Shown here one piece after another: positions 1 to 8,548 of a stretch of 12,154 nucleotides of DNA. Origin of the DNA: Pseudomonadota bacterium (GTDB lineage: Bacteria; Pseudomonadota; Gammaproteobacteria; Burkholderiales; Burkholderiaceae_D); contig JAEZLB010000248.1 of the NCBI GenBank assembly GCA_023435945.1, positions 1 to 12,154 of the forward strand, read 5' to 3'. Both the position numbers and the translations under genes were made by a program. Every line of letters begins with the position of its first letter. Within the stretch, counting starts at the first letter, position 1. The notes below the pieces were generated by a model. That model saw only the letters and a program-made list of their open reading frames with translations, was not told the origin of the DNA and searched no databases.

Positions 1-933
1 GTACTGGCGTTGCGCGGCAATGCCGTACGGGGCCGGCATCCCGATGGGGCGCTGTGGGCGTATGAGCCGATCAAAAAACAATTAATGCTCAGCACCGATC
101 ATTTAAGTCCGAAGTACATGCCGGAATACGTACAGGCGATGCGCCGCTGGCGGCCACGCTTTATCCAGGCCTTTGCCAGTGCTGTCTATCCGCTGGCGCT
201 ATGGTTCAAGCAAAATCCCGATGATGAGGTCACGCAGTCGATCCAGAGCATCATGCTCTTCTCGGAAAATGTTCTTGACCATCAAGTCGCCTTGCTGCGG
301 TCGGTATTTCCCGGTGCCGTACTCAAACACTATGGGCATTCGGAGCGATTGCTGATGGCTGCCTCGATGCCGGATGATGATCGTTACTTTTTCTGGCCCC
401 AGTACGGCTTTTTCGAACTGGTCGATGCTGCTGGACGGGTGATTGAGCGCCCGGGTGAGCTGGGTGAAATCGTCGGTACCGGGTTTGACAATGACGTAAT
501 GCCGCTTGTGCGGTATCGCACGGGTGACATGGCAATCTTGAGTAGCAACCCGCACCCGCTCTTGCCCGGCTTCCCGGCCGTGGAGAGGATAGAAGGACGC
601 CTGCAGGAATTCATTGTATGTCAGGACAAGCGACTAATCTCTCTGAATGCCGTCACCACTGCCAAGCAGCATCCGTTGCTGGAGTGGGCACAGGCAATCC
701 AGTTCGAGCAACGCACACCAGGATATCTCGTCATGCATGTCGTCATACCGTACAGGCTGTCGCCACAGCAGTTGCAGAAAATTGCGTCAAGCGTACAAGA
801 CCGCATCGGGGTTGGCTGCAGCGTCAGTGTTGAACAGGTCAGTGAGATTAGCCGTACCGCCCGTGGCAAGGCATTGATGCTGATTCAGCATCTTGATACG
901 CGGGCGTATTTCGGAGGAGGCAACACGGCATGA
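1..933 (+). CDS. PaaK/CapK-like AMP-forming (adenylate-forming) enzyme, 5'-truncated
   Basis: The reading frame is open from base 1 to the TGA at 931-933, so the gene begins before the window; the TTG at 10 is not its true start. Adenylation-enzyme motifs appear in order: YGHSER (from 331), RYRTGD (511-528, where the Asp would contact the AMP ribose) and EGRLQEF (from 592). Near the end, RTARGK places a candidate catalytic lysine at 868-870. The Ser/Thr/Gly-rich ATP loop must lie upstream. The C-terminal layout fits the phenylacetate-CoA ligase/CapK family, members of which recur in capsule and exopolysaccharide loci. The acyl or aminoacyl substrate cannot be read from the sequence; attachment of such a group to a sugar is an inference from the neighbours. 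The stop overlaps the next start (ATGA), so translation is probably coupled. Confidence 0.85.
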   Translation, partial: VLALRGNAVRGRHPDGALWAYEPIKKQLMLSTDHLSPKYMPEYVQAMRRWRPRFIQAFASAVYPLALWFKQNPDDEVTQSIQSIMLFSENVLDHQVALLRSVFPGAVLKHYGHSERLLMAASMPDDDRYFFWPQYGFFELVDAAGRVIERPGELGEIVGTGFDNDVMPLVRYRTGDMAILSSNPHPLLPGFPAVERIEGRLQEFIVCQDKRLISLNAVTTAKQHPLLEWAQAIQFEQRTPGYLVMHVVIPYRLSPQQLQKIASSVQDRIGVGCSVSVEQVSEISRTARGKALMLIQHLDTRAYFGGGNTA

Positions 934-2033
934 GTGAATCCAAGAAAATGCGCGCCATGCCAACGCGGCATGTGGTGATGTTGGGCACGGACTTTCATAC
1001 CAAAGGGGGAATTTCATCGGTCGTCAACGTCTACCGGGAAATGGGACTGTTCCGTCGTTTCCCTGTCATTTATCTGGCGTCTCACACCGACAGCAGTACC
1101 TGGTCGAAGATCACTTACTTCATCGTAGCCTGGTCGCGCTACATGGCCTTGCTGCTGGGTGGCCGCATCGCTGCCGTGCATGTGCATATGTCGACGCAAG
1201 GGAGCTTCTGGCGCAAGTTATTGTTCCTGGCACCCACCTATGTTGCCGGCGTCCCGGCCATCTTGCACTTGCATGGCGCAGATTTTGATGCCTGGTACGA
1301 GCATGGCAGCATCTGGCGCAAACGGGCTATGCGTGCTGTCTTTGACAGGGCACGAAGCATCATTGTGCTGTCGCAGAGCTGGAAAAAATGGGCGCAAAGC
1401 ATATCGAGCAATCCATCGATCATTCCGATCTACAATCCGGTGCGCTTGCCGCGATCGGTTGCGTTTTCGGTACGCGATGAGAACTGTATCCTGTTTCTAG
1501 GCCAGCTCGGCAACCGCAAAGGTACCTACGATCTGTTGCAGGCAGTGGCGCGCATCACGGACCGGCACCCCGACATGAGACTCGTGATGGCAGGTGATGG
1601 CGAGGTCAAGCGTGTGCGTGAAGAGGTGATTCGCCTGGGGTTGCAAAAGCATGTTGAAGTACATGACTGGGTGAGCGGGGCACGCAAGGACGCGCTACTC
1701 GAACGCGCGACTATTTATGCGCTGCCATCGTATTGCGAAGGCTTGCCGATGAGTGTGCTGGAGGCGATGGCAACCGGCATGCCGATCATTTGTACGCCCG
1801 TCGGCGGCATTCCGGAAGTGGTCACTGATGGCTTGGAAGGACGTTTGATCGTACCCGGCGACGTCGATGCTCTCTGCGCAGCCCTGGACGACCTTCTTTC
1901 GCGGCGTGACTTGTGCAGGAAAATGGGTGAGGCTGCGCGGAAAAAGGTGGAGGAAAAATTTTCTGCGGCGCGTATTGTGCCTCAGGTCGAACAGGTATAC
2001 ATGCAACTGGGGGTGCAGCGATGCCAACCCTAA
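930..2033 (+). CDS. Family 4 glycosyltransferase (GT-B fold)
   Basis: A 367-residue protein that probably transfers a sugar from a nucleotide-activated donor during surface-polysaccharide assembly, at the cytoplasmic face of the inner membrane. The N-terminal half has a glycine-rich acceptor-side loop (KGGI, residues 25-28). The donor-binding half opens with LFLGQLGNRKG (about 188-198) and contains the E-X7-E motif (E270 and E278 in EGLPMSVLE), followed by a TPVGGIPE loop typical of GT4 enzymes. The loop reads GQLGNRKG rather than the usual GRLxxxKG, but Lys and Gly are kept. There is no signal peptide. The start at 930 is backed by a strong ribosome-binding site, GGAGGAGG at 913-920, and by the ATGA overlap with the gene before. 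Its 3' end overlaps the next gene by 13 bases. Donor and acceptor are unknown. Confidence 0.92.
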   Translation: MSESKKMRAMPTRHVVMLGTDFHTKGGISSVVNVYREMGLFRRFPVIYLASHTDSSTWSKITYFIVAWSRYMALLLGGRIAAVHVHMSTQGSFWRKLLFLAPTYVAGVPAILHLHGADFDAWYEHGSIWRKRAMRAVFDRARSIIVLSQSWKKWAQSISSNPSIIPIYNPVRLPRSVAFSVRDENCILFLGQLGNRKGTYDLLQAVARITDRHPDMRLVMAGDGEVKRVREEVIRLGLQKHVEVHDWVSGARKDALLERATIYALPSYCEGLPMSVLEAMATGMPIICTPVGGIPEVVTDGLEGRLIVPGDVDALCAALDDLLSRRDLCRKMGEAARKKVEEKFSAARIVPQVEQVYMQLGVQRCQP

Positions 2034-4045
2034 CCTGGCTGTTCAATCGCCTGCGGCTGATGAGTTATACAGAAGTGGTCTGGCGTAGCAGAAAGGCGGC
2101 TGGCATTCACATTGAAAAAATACGTTCGCGCTTAATGCCGCCACCGCTGCCAGCCATCACTGAGACGGAGCGTTGGGGTAAACCTTGGCTGGCAGCCGCT
2201 GTCAGCCAGACGGAAGTGCACGCCGCCCGGTACTGTGAAGCTGCCGAGCGTATTCTGAGTGGTTCCTACGATGTGTTTTCCTGTAAAGATTTGTCGCTCG
2301 GATTTCCGCCATCATGGAACCGGGATCCCAAGACTGGCGTAGACGCGCCATTGGTCTTTGGTAAAACCCTTGACTACCGCGATGCCCGGATAGTAGGGGA
2401 CATTAAATACCTTTGGGAAATTAACCGGCATTATGAGCTCGTCACGCTTGCGCAGGCATGGCACTTATCGGGTGATCCACGCTACAGCGCGGCCTGCCGC
2501 CAGATGCTCGACTCGTGGTTCGACGCATGTCCCTATCCCTTGGGCGCGAACTGGACTAGTTCCCTTGAGCATGCGGTACGCTTGGTCAACTGGTCGGTGG
2601 CGTGGCAACTGCTTGGGGGACCAACAGGTCCTTTATTTGATGGAACGGATGGCAGAGCCTTTCGCAGCCGTTGGCTGGGCATGATCTACCGCCATTGCCA
2701 TTTCATCTCCCACCATTTATCGCACTACTCGTCCGCTAACAATCACTTGCTGGGCGAATACATGGGAATGTTCATTGCATCGGTGACATGGCCTTGCTGG
2801 AGTGAAAGTAGGGCATGGCGTGATACGGCATTCAAGGGATTAATTGAACAGGCATGCCAGCAGAATGCCGAAGATGGCGTGAATCTCGAGCAGGCCCTGT
2901 GGTATCACCATGAAGTGGCCGATATGCTGTTGTTGTGTGGTCTATGCGGGCGCCACAACGAAACCGAATTTCCCCAGCCCTACTGGCAACGGCTGGAAGC
3001 AATGCTTACTTATGTGGCAGCGACCATGGATGTCGCCGGCAATGTACCCATGATCGGCGATGCTGACGATGCGGTCATGGTGCGCTTTTCAGTCAATCCG
3101 GATTTTAATGTCTATCGCTCCCTTCTTGCGACAGGCGCAGTCTTGTTCAAGCGTGCGGATTTCAAGAAAAAGGCCGGGGACTTCGATGAGAAATCGTGCT
3201 GGCTATTGGGCATCGCCGGCGCGACCCAGTATGCCATGTTGCCGATTACGCCTTGTCCGCCAGATCGGCAACGTTTCCCGCAGGGGGGATATTATGTCCT
3301 TGGCTCGGATTTCAATACGGAGCAGGAGGTCAGGATTGTCGCTGATGCGGGTCCACTCGGTTATCTGTCAATTGCCGCGCATGGGCATGCCGATGCCTTG
3401 GCCTTTACACTTTTCGCCGGTGGGCAAGAATTGCTCATCGATCCAGGAACCTTTTCTTATCATACCCAACCGGCATGGCGCTCTTATTTTCGTAGCACCG
3501 CAGCCCACAATACCGTCACTGTGGATGGCGTGGACCAATCCGAAACGGCAGGCAATTTTATGTGGTTGCGCAAGGCACAGGCAGGCTGCGAGCTGTGGGA
3601 GACGGGTAGTGAAGCCGATGTATTTGCAGGATGGCATGACGGTTACCGCCGTTTGTCCGATCCTGTGCTGCATAAGCGCAAGTTAGTGTATCAAAAGCGC
3701 GAGCGGGTACTCCTGGTAGAGGATCTCCTCGAATGCAGCGGTAGGCATGAGGTGGCATTCTGGTGGCACTTCTCGGAAAAATGCGAGGTCCGCATCGATG
3801 GCGGCCGTGTCCGGGTACGCTGCGAGCATGTTGAATTAACGATGGAAAGACATGATGCGCAAGGAGAGCCATGCCTTGTGTCAGGAAGAGCGCATCCGCC
3901 CGCCGGCTGGATTTCGCGCCGCTTCGACGAGCGCCAGCCATCCCCCTCGGTGGTATGGAGAGAGAAGATCGTGGGTACGACCAGGCGGGTGACAATACTG
4001 CGACTTCATTTAAGTGAGCAGGCGATATCCGGAGCCTGGCTATGA
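2021..4045 (+). CDS. Heparinase II/III family protein (putative polysaccharide lyase)
   Basis: A 674-residue protein with the full two-part family layout: an alpha-helical toroid in the N-terminal half and a beta-rich heparinase II/III domain in the C-terminal half. Conserved landmarks are NNH at 240-242, WYHHEV from 294 (candidate catalytic Tyr295), HGHADA at 454-459, DPGTFSYH from 474 and AAHNTVTVDG with His496. Family enzymes cleave uronic-acid-containing polysaccharides by beta-elimination, and relatives are common in exopolysaccharide operons. The substrate cannot be named. The start (MPTLTWLFNRLRLMSY) shows no signal peptide, lipobox or membrane anchor, which is odd for an enzyme expected to meet exported polymer. 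The ATG at 2021 lies inside the end of the glycosyltransferase gene and follows a G-run at 2009-2013. Family assignment is firm; lyase activity is inferred. Confidence 0.92.
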   Translation: MPTLTWLFNRLRLMSYTEVVWRSRKAAGIHIEKIRSRLMPPPLPAITETERWGKPWLAAAVSQTEVHAARYCEAAERILSGSYDVFSCKDLSLGFPPSWNRDPKTGVDAPLVFGKTLDYRDARIVGDIKYLWEINRHYELVTLAQAWHLSGDPRYSAACRQMLDSWFDACPYPLGANWTSSLEHAVRLVNWSVAWQLLGGPTGPLFDGTDGRAFRSRWLGMIYRHCHFISHHLSHYSSANNHLLGEYMGMFIASVTWPCWSESRAWRDTAFKGLIEQACQQNAEDGVNLEQALWYHHEVADMLLLCGLCGRHNETEFPQPYWQRLEAMLTYVAATMDVAGNVPMIGDADDAVMVRFSVNPDFNVYRSLLATGAVLFKRADFKKKAGDFDEKSCWLLGIAGATQYAMLPITPCPPDRQRFPQGGYYVLGSDFNTEQEVRIVADAGPLGYLSIAAHGHADALAFTLFAGGQELLIDPGTFSYHTQPAWRSYFRSTAAHNTVTVDGVDQSETAGNFMWLRKAQAGCELWETGSEADVFAGWHDGYRRLSDPVLHKRKLVYQKRERVLLVEDLLECSGRHEVAFWWHFSEKCEVRIDGGRVRVRCEHVELTMERHDAQGEPCLVSGRAHPPAGWISRRFDERQPSPSVVWREKIVGTTRRVTILRLHLSEQAISGAWL

Positions 4046-4368
4046 CGGCAAGGAGGGGAAAGCCAGGCACAGGATTGTGAGGCTTACCCGTCGCTGGATG
4101 AATCGCCTTCGCCGGTTGCTGGAGCGGTGAAGAGAACACGACGATACTTGTTCTGCGGTACTCCACTTCGCATGTGGCCTCATCGCCCGGCACCCTGGGC
4201 AAAAAGTAGGAAGTACTGCAGTGAAGCCTGATGGCAGCAGCAAAAGACCGGAGAATTGAGGAAGTTACTAACCATCAATTGCCAGCGCAGCGCCAATGTT
4301 TAAAGGCCGCAGGCTGCAAACTTCCTGTCGGTCTCTCAGTGCCGGGATGGGAGGGGCTTCTGCCTGAA
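4046..4368. other. Gene-free stretch between convergent operons
   Basis: This 323-base space separates the + strand polysaccharide genes from the - strand mltB operon. I see no convincing gene. The frame of the heparinase-like gene stays open for 61 codons past its stop, but it has no credible start or ribosome-binding site and resembles no family I know. A perfect 8-base inverted repeat (4034-4041 with 4061-4068) spans the stop of the left operon but lacks a T-run. A better hairpin lies at 4307-4331. No inverted terminal repeats or target-site duplications were noticed. Confidence 0.6.
4307..4331 (-). terminator. Possible intrinsic terminator of the moxR-mltB operon
   Basis: On the - strand, 38 bases past the mltB stop, CCG-a-CAGG can pair with CCTG-CGG (7 base pairs, one bulged A, 10-base loop). 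It is followed by CCTTTAAACATT, which is only a weak T-tract. The position after the last gene fits a terminator, but the bulge and poor T-run leave it uncertain. Confidence 0.35.
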
Positions 4369-5514
4369 TCAGTTGTTCTTCGTCGAAGCGGTACGCTGCT
4401 CCTTGATGGCCTGTCCTAGGTCAATAACCGCCATCGCATAAAAATAACTGCGGTTGTACTGGGTGATGGCAAAGAAGTTAGGAGTGCCCAGCCAGTATTC
4501 GGTTGGGTCCGTGCCATTTTGTAAATCTACCAGTCCGTATCGGAATTCAGGCGGCGTACCTTCTTGCGGTTGCACGCCCGCCTGGCGCAAGTCTTCGAGG
4601 GTATTTTTCGCGACCAGTCCCTGCTTCAGCAGGTGCTCCCACCGCTGTTCATTGCCAGACACCTTTGCCGGGAAGGCAAAGGGTTGTCCTGGTTGCCAGC
4701 CATGGTGTTTCAGGAAATTGGCAACGCTGCCTATCGCATCGACTGGCGAATTCAGCAAATCGATCTGGCCATTTCCATCGAAATCCACCGCGTATGCAAG
4801 TATGCTGCCCGGCATGAACTGGGGCAGTCCGATCGCTCCGGCATAAGAACCGGTGAGCGTGAAGGGATCGATACGGCGCTCGCGTGAGAGCAGCAAGACG
4901 TTGGCGACTTCGCGCCGGAAATACTCCATGCGCACGTTGCGATTCGGCGTGTCCGGATACGCGAACGCCAGCGTGGTCAGTACGTCCGGCACGCGGTAGC
5001 GGCCGGTGTAACGCCCGTACAAGGTTTCCACACCTATGATGCCGACGATGATTTCCGCTGGCACGCCATAGGCGGCTTCCGCTTTTTCCAGCGCCGCTGC
5101 ATGCGTACTCCAGAACTGGAGGCCTGCATTGATGCGAGTTGGCTCGATGAAACGGGCACGGTAGGTTTGCCAGTTGCGAGGCTGTCCCGGTGGCGCAGGG
5201 CGCATCAATTGAATCGCATTGTCATTCAGGCGAACACTGTTGAAAAAGGCTTCCAGCTCAGCCCGTTGAAAGCCCTGGCTAGCGACCAGGTTATCGATGA
5301 AGTCCTGCACCTCGGCCCGCTCCAGCAGCCTGATCGTGGACGTATCGGGAGCCGGTGGCGGTAAGGGCGCATCATCGACGATGATGACAGGCTTGGCGGC
5401 CGGTGCGGCCTGTACAGTCGAAGCGCCAGGTTGACTGGCGCACGCGCTCAGAACCGGTAGCAACAGGCTCAGCGTCAGGCTCAGCGGAGGAATTCGGAAG
5501 ACATTCATTTGCAT
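4369..5514 (-). CDS. mltB: Lytic murein transglycosylase B, outer-membrane lipoprotein
   Basis: A 381-residue enzyme that cuts the MurNAc-GlcNAc bond of peptidoglycan and leaves 1,6-anhydroMurNAc ends. The N-terminus is a lipoprotein signal with lipobox LSAC (lipidated Cys25); the next residue is Ala, so outer-membrane sorting is expected. A Pro/Ala-rich linker leads to the SLT_2 domain. Catalytic Glu163 lies in GVETLYG, and AGAIGLPQFMPGS is at 225-237. DFDGNGQIDLL (244-254) matches the EF-hand-like calcium loop of E. coli Slt35/MltB. YWLGTPNFFAITQYNRS near the end is typical of the family. The ATG at 5514 overlaps the tgpA stop. A second in-frame ATG at 5508 (Met3) makes an exact ATGA overlap and is equally possible; neither has a clear ribosome-binding site, so coupled translation is likely. 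It is the last gene of the operon. Confidence 0.95.
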   Translation of the reverse strand: MQMNVFRIPPLSLTLSLLLPVLSACASQPGASTVQAAPAAKPVIIVDDAPLPPPAPDTSTIRLLERAEVQDFIDNLVASQGFQRAELEAFFNSVRLNDNAIQLMRPAPPGQPRNWQTYRARFIEPTRINAGLQFWSTHAAALEKAEAAYGVPAEIIVGIIGVETLYGRYTGRYRVPDVLTTLAFAYPDTPNRNVRMEYFRREVANVLLLSRERRIDPFTLTGSYAGAIGLPQFMPGSILAYAVDFDGNGQIDLLNSPVDAIGSVANFLKHHGWQPGQPFAFPAKVSGNEQRWEHLLKQGLVAKNTLEDLRQAGVQPQEGTPPEFRYGLVDLQNGTDPTEYWLGTPNFFAITQYNRSYFYAMAVIDLGQAIKEQRTASTKNN

Positions 5515-7547
5515 TCATTCAGCAAGGATTTGAGTTGAGAGACAAGCGCGGGTGGCACGGAGTTTCCCGGGTTGCCGGCGTCCTGTCGAGCATAGCGTAT
5601 GCTCTCATACAGTGCCAGAAAGCGGGAAGCCGCTTGGCGTTTGTTACATGATAACGTCTTGCCCTGCGAAGACAGGCGGGCTGCGTAGGAGCGGGGACCT
5701 TCATGCGGTTCGCGCGGGTAGCCATGTGCTTTCATGGTGTCGCACAATTCCAGAAACAATTTCTCCAGCGGGGAGCGTGGTGTGTTCGGCCTCAATAGCA
5801 GCCACCCGATCACTGCCATCGCGGCAAGCAGCAGCGGCAGCATCAGCAGTATCAGCGTGCGCCAGTCGGGTTGCTTGAATCCCAGTGACTGCAGCAGATT
5901 TCTCTGGCGTTCCGGTGTGTAGTTGAGTATCCACTGATTCCATGAGTTGCCCATCGCATCGCCCCATTGTCGCAGCCGGCTTTGCAAACCGGTCAGCCAG
6001 GAATTTTCGCCGGGATTCAGTCGTATCCAGCCGCCCAGCAGTGGTTGCGGAATCGCAGAACCCAGGTTCATGTTGATGCGCGCCGGCGCAACGGCCGCCG
6101 TGGGGTCGACACGTGTCCATCCACGGCCTGCCAGCCACACTTCGGCCCAGGCATGCGCATCGGACTGGCGTACCACCAGAAAACCGTCAACGTTGTTCAG
6201 CTCGCCACCCTGATAGCCAGTCACCACGCGTGCCGGTATGCCCATCACGCGCATCAGTACCACGAAGGCACTGGAATAATGTTCGCAGAAACCGGCACGC
6301 GTCGAAAACAGGAAATCGTCTATTGAGTGTTTGCCCAGCAGGGGCGGCTGCAGCGTGTACGAGAAGGCCTGTTCATGGAAATGACGCAGCACCGCTTCCA
6401 CACGCTGTACCGGTGTGGTGTGGCGTTGGCTGATCTCAGAAGCGAAAGCGAGGGTGGCGGGATTGTAGCCGACAGGCAGTTGCAGCCAGGGCTGGAGAGC
6501 GGGGGCGGCAGCTTCGGATTGCAGCACATAATCCAGCGACGAAACAAGGTCGTAACGCAGGCGCTGGCGGACGGGCTGGCTGGTGATCAGACGGCCATCG
6601 GTGGTGAATCGCGCCGTATTGCTGGAAAGGGCAGGCACGCCCTGCGGCATCTCCAGTGCAAACAGCCAGTGGTTTCCATGCGGTTCCACCGTTACCTGAT
6701 AACGTAAGGGCGTGCCTAGATGCCGCAAGGTGACGGCGGCATTGTCTATTCCTGCAGGAAGCGGCGTCCAGGTGCGACCGTCGAAATGGCCGAGTACCGG
6801 ACCGCGCCAGTAGAGCGCTGACTTGGGTGGAACATTCGCCTCGAACTTCACCCGGAAGGCAATCGCATCGGATAAGGCCAGGCTAGCGATATTGCCGGGA
6901 GACATGGTATTCGACAGGCCGCTGCGCCCGGCCTGCGCATCGCCCGGCAAGCGCCACAACGGCCCCTCGATACGAGGTACCAGTACGAACAGGATGGCCG
7001 TTACTGGCAAGGCCAGGCCGACGATGCGAAGGCTGGTCCACAGGCGCTTCCTGATCGACGGCGCAGTGCCGGTGTACTGGAAGGAAAGCTGGGCGCTGAG
7101 CATGACAGTGACGGCGGTTATCATCAGCGCCGCAGCGCCTATGGATTGCGAGTGGAAGAAACTCGCAAGCATCAGGAAGAAGCCCAGAAAGACCACCACG
7201 AATACATCACGCTTGGCATGCATTTCTAGCAGCTTCAAGGCAAGCAGCATCGCCAGCATCATCACGCCGGGATCGCGACCGAGAAAAGTGCCGTAGCTGA
7301 GGTATACGCCTATGGCTACACCGATGGAGATGGGAAGCAACAGCCAGCGCGGCGGCAGGCGCTGGCCGGTAAAGGTGATCCATGTGCGCCAGCCCAGCAG
7401 TACCACGCAGACGATGGCCGACCACAACGGGAGATGACGCAGATGCGGTAGCAGCACCAGCAGGCAGGCGCCCATCAATAGCAGGGTATCTGCCTTGTCT
7501 TGCGAGAAGGGACGTGTGCCGAGCAAGGGGGCGGGAACCGGCTGCAT
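5505..7547 (-). CDS. tgpA: TgpA-type membrane transglutaminase (DUF3488-transglutaminase-DUF4129)
   Basis: A 680-residue inner-membrane protein. A cluster of hydrophobic segments fills residues 20-190 (DUF3488 region). A periplasmic part follows with the transglutaminase-like core: Cys421 in RAGFCEHYSS, His465 in SDAHAWAEVW and Asp481 in TRVDPTAAV form an intact triad. One more membrane segment lies at about 564-585, followed by a cytoplasmic DUF4129-like tail (LEKLFLELCDTMKAHGYPRE). The Pseudomonas aeruginosa homologue TgpA is reported to be essential, with an unclear substrate and suspected cell-wall role. The start lies one base after the DUF58 stop (TGA-A-ATG), and the stop overlaps the mltB start, so expression is probably coupled on both sides. 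The assignment is secure; the reaction performed is not known. Confidence 0.95.
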   Translation of the reverse strand: MQPVPAPLLGTRPFSQDKADTLLLMGACLLVLLPHLRHLPLWSAIVCVVLLGWRTWITFTGQRLPPRWLLLPISIGVAIGVYLSYGTFLGRDPGVMMLAMLLALKLLEMHAKRDVFVVVFLGFFLMLASFFHSQSIGAAALMITAVTVMLSAQLSFQYTGTAPSIRKRLWTSLRIVGLALPVTAILFVLVPRIEGPLWRLPGDAQAGRSGLSNTMSPGNIASLALSDAIAFRVKFEANVPPKSALYWRGPVLGHFDGRTWTPLPAGIDNAAVTLRHLGTPLRYQVTVEPHGNHWLFALEMPQGVPALSSNTARFTTDGRLITSQPVRQRLRYDLVSSLDYVLQSEAAAPALQPWLQLPVGYNPATLAFASEISQRHTTPVQRVEAVLRHFHEQAFSYTLQPPLLGKHSIDDFLFSTRAGFCEHYSSAFVVLMRVMGIPARVVTGYQGGELNNVDGFLVVRQSDAHAWAEVWLAGRGWTRVDPTAAVAPARINMNLGSAIPQPLLGGWIRLNPGENSWLTGLQSRLRQWGDAMGNSWNQWILNYTPERQRNLLQSLGFKQPDWRTLILLMLPLLLAAMAVIGWLLLRPNTPRSPLEKLFLELCDTMKAHGYPREPHEGPRSYAARLSSQGKTLSCNKRQAASRFLALYESIRYARQDAGNPGNSVPPALVSQLKSLLNECK

Positions 7548-7548
7548 T

Positions 7549-8544
7549 TCACCTGGACTCGTGCAGCGCCAGTGCCGTCAGGCAGGCATGTTGATGAGAC
7601 GGGCCCAGATCGGCATGAAGCACGATGCGACCCAGCCGCAATGCATAGGGCAAACCGCGTGCTTCCGCTTCCAGTATCCATGCCGTCAGCCGTGAGAGTC
7701 GTGCTTCGGTGTCCAGCGATACCGGCAGCGCTGCGTAATTGAAACTCAGGGCGTTGCCTGAACCGCCTTCGAAATGCTTGCTGACCAGTTGTTCGGAACC
7801 TGCGCCTTCCAGGCGAGCAATCTGTCGCCAGGCCAGCCGGCGCGGGGAGTCGCCGCTTTGATAGGGGCGGATGCCCGCAAACTCCTGCTCTCCTGCCGGA
7901 CCTGGCTCATCCTGAAAGCTGTCACTATCCAGCGGGAGTGGTGGGGCATTAAGTTCCGGCTGAGGATAAACCAGCGCTTTCACATCGGGGCGCCAGTAAG
8001 TCCAGGCGCGCAGCAGACCAAGCGGAAAGCGCGTTTGCAGACGTACTCGTGGCGCGAGCAGCCAGCCACGCTGCGGTGCCGTCACGCTCAGGGTCAGGCT
8101 GGTGGACGAGTGGGCGGCAATATCAACCGCCTTTTCCACACCTATCGGTTCTTCATCTACGAATCCCACCCAGATCGCATACCGGTCGTGCTGGCGCTGG
8201 TTGGCAAGGTGCAGCGTGAATTGCGCTTCTTCACCGGTAAAAACGGGTGAGGCCCGGCCGGCCGACAGATGCAGATGGGCGAGATTGCGAAAGGCCAGGT
8301 GCATGTCGACCATCGCACAGGCGCCGAGCAGGAAGGTCAGCGCAAAACCCAGTCCCAGGTTGTAATTGATTGCACCTGCGAACATAGCCGCCAGCAACAC
8401 CGCACAGCCCCATCCGGCCTTGGTCGGCAACACGAATACGCGGCCGTGGTTCAGAAAAACCTCGCCCGGTTCGGGGGTGCGCAGGCGACGCAGGAACCAG
8501 CGATTCACGGGATTATGAAGAGCTGTATTCAGTACGCGCCGCAT
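7549..8544 (-). CDS. DUF58 domain membrane protein
   Basis: A 331-residue protein with two neighbouring hydrophobic segments near the N-terminus (about 45-60 and 64-82), then a soluble region. The DUF58 signature runs from 221 to 244 and includes GIRPYQSGDSPRRLAWRQIA. DUF58 proteins are almost always encoded with a MoxR ATPase and often with a TgpA-type transglutaminase, as here. They are thought to be partners or substrates of the MoxR machine, but no biochemical activity is established. The ATG at 8544 lies four bases after the moxR stop. No strong ribosome-binding site is visible, so translation probably depends on ribosomes arriving from moxR. Confidence 0.92.
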   Translation of the reverse strand: MRRVLNTALHNPVNRWFLRRLRTPEPGEVFLNHGRVFVLPTKAGWGCAVLLAAMFAGAINYNLGLGFALTFLLGACAMVDMHLAFRNLAHLHLSAGRASPVFTGEEAQFTLHLANQRQHDRYAIWVGFVDEEPIGVEKAVDIAAHSSTSLTLSVTAPQRGWLLAPRVRLQTRFPLGLLRAWTYWRPDVKALVYPQPELNAPPLPLDSDSFQDEPGPAGEQEFAGIRPYQSGDSPRRLAWRQIARLEGAGSEQLVSKHFEGGSGNALSFNYAALPVSLDTEARLSRLTAWILEAEARGLPYALRLGRIVLHADLGPSHQHACLTALALHESR

Positions 8545-8548
8545 GAGC

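Noticed and set aside
4034..4068. 8-base inverted repeat (AGCCAGGC and its complement) around the stop of the left operon, as a terminator
   Set aside because: The loop is 19 bases, one arm lies inside the coding region and no T-run follows.
3558..4202. 214-codon open frame on the - strand
   Set aside because: Most of it lies opposite the conserved heparinase-domain gene and its translation is Pro/Arg/His-rich without family features; an antisense shadow.
4046..4231. In-frame open stretch of 61 codons after the heparinase stop, with a short Cys-containing end (RKYCSEA)
   Set aside because: It has no credible start or ribosome-binding site and no family resemblance; an open run of this length is quite likely by chance at this GC. 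Stop-codon read-through is not supported by anything seen.
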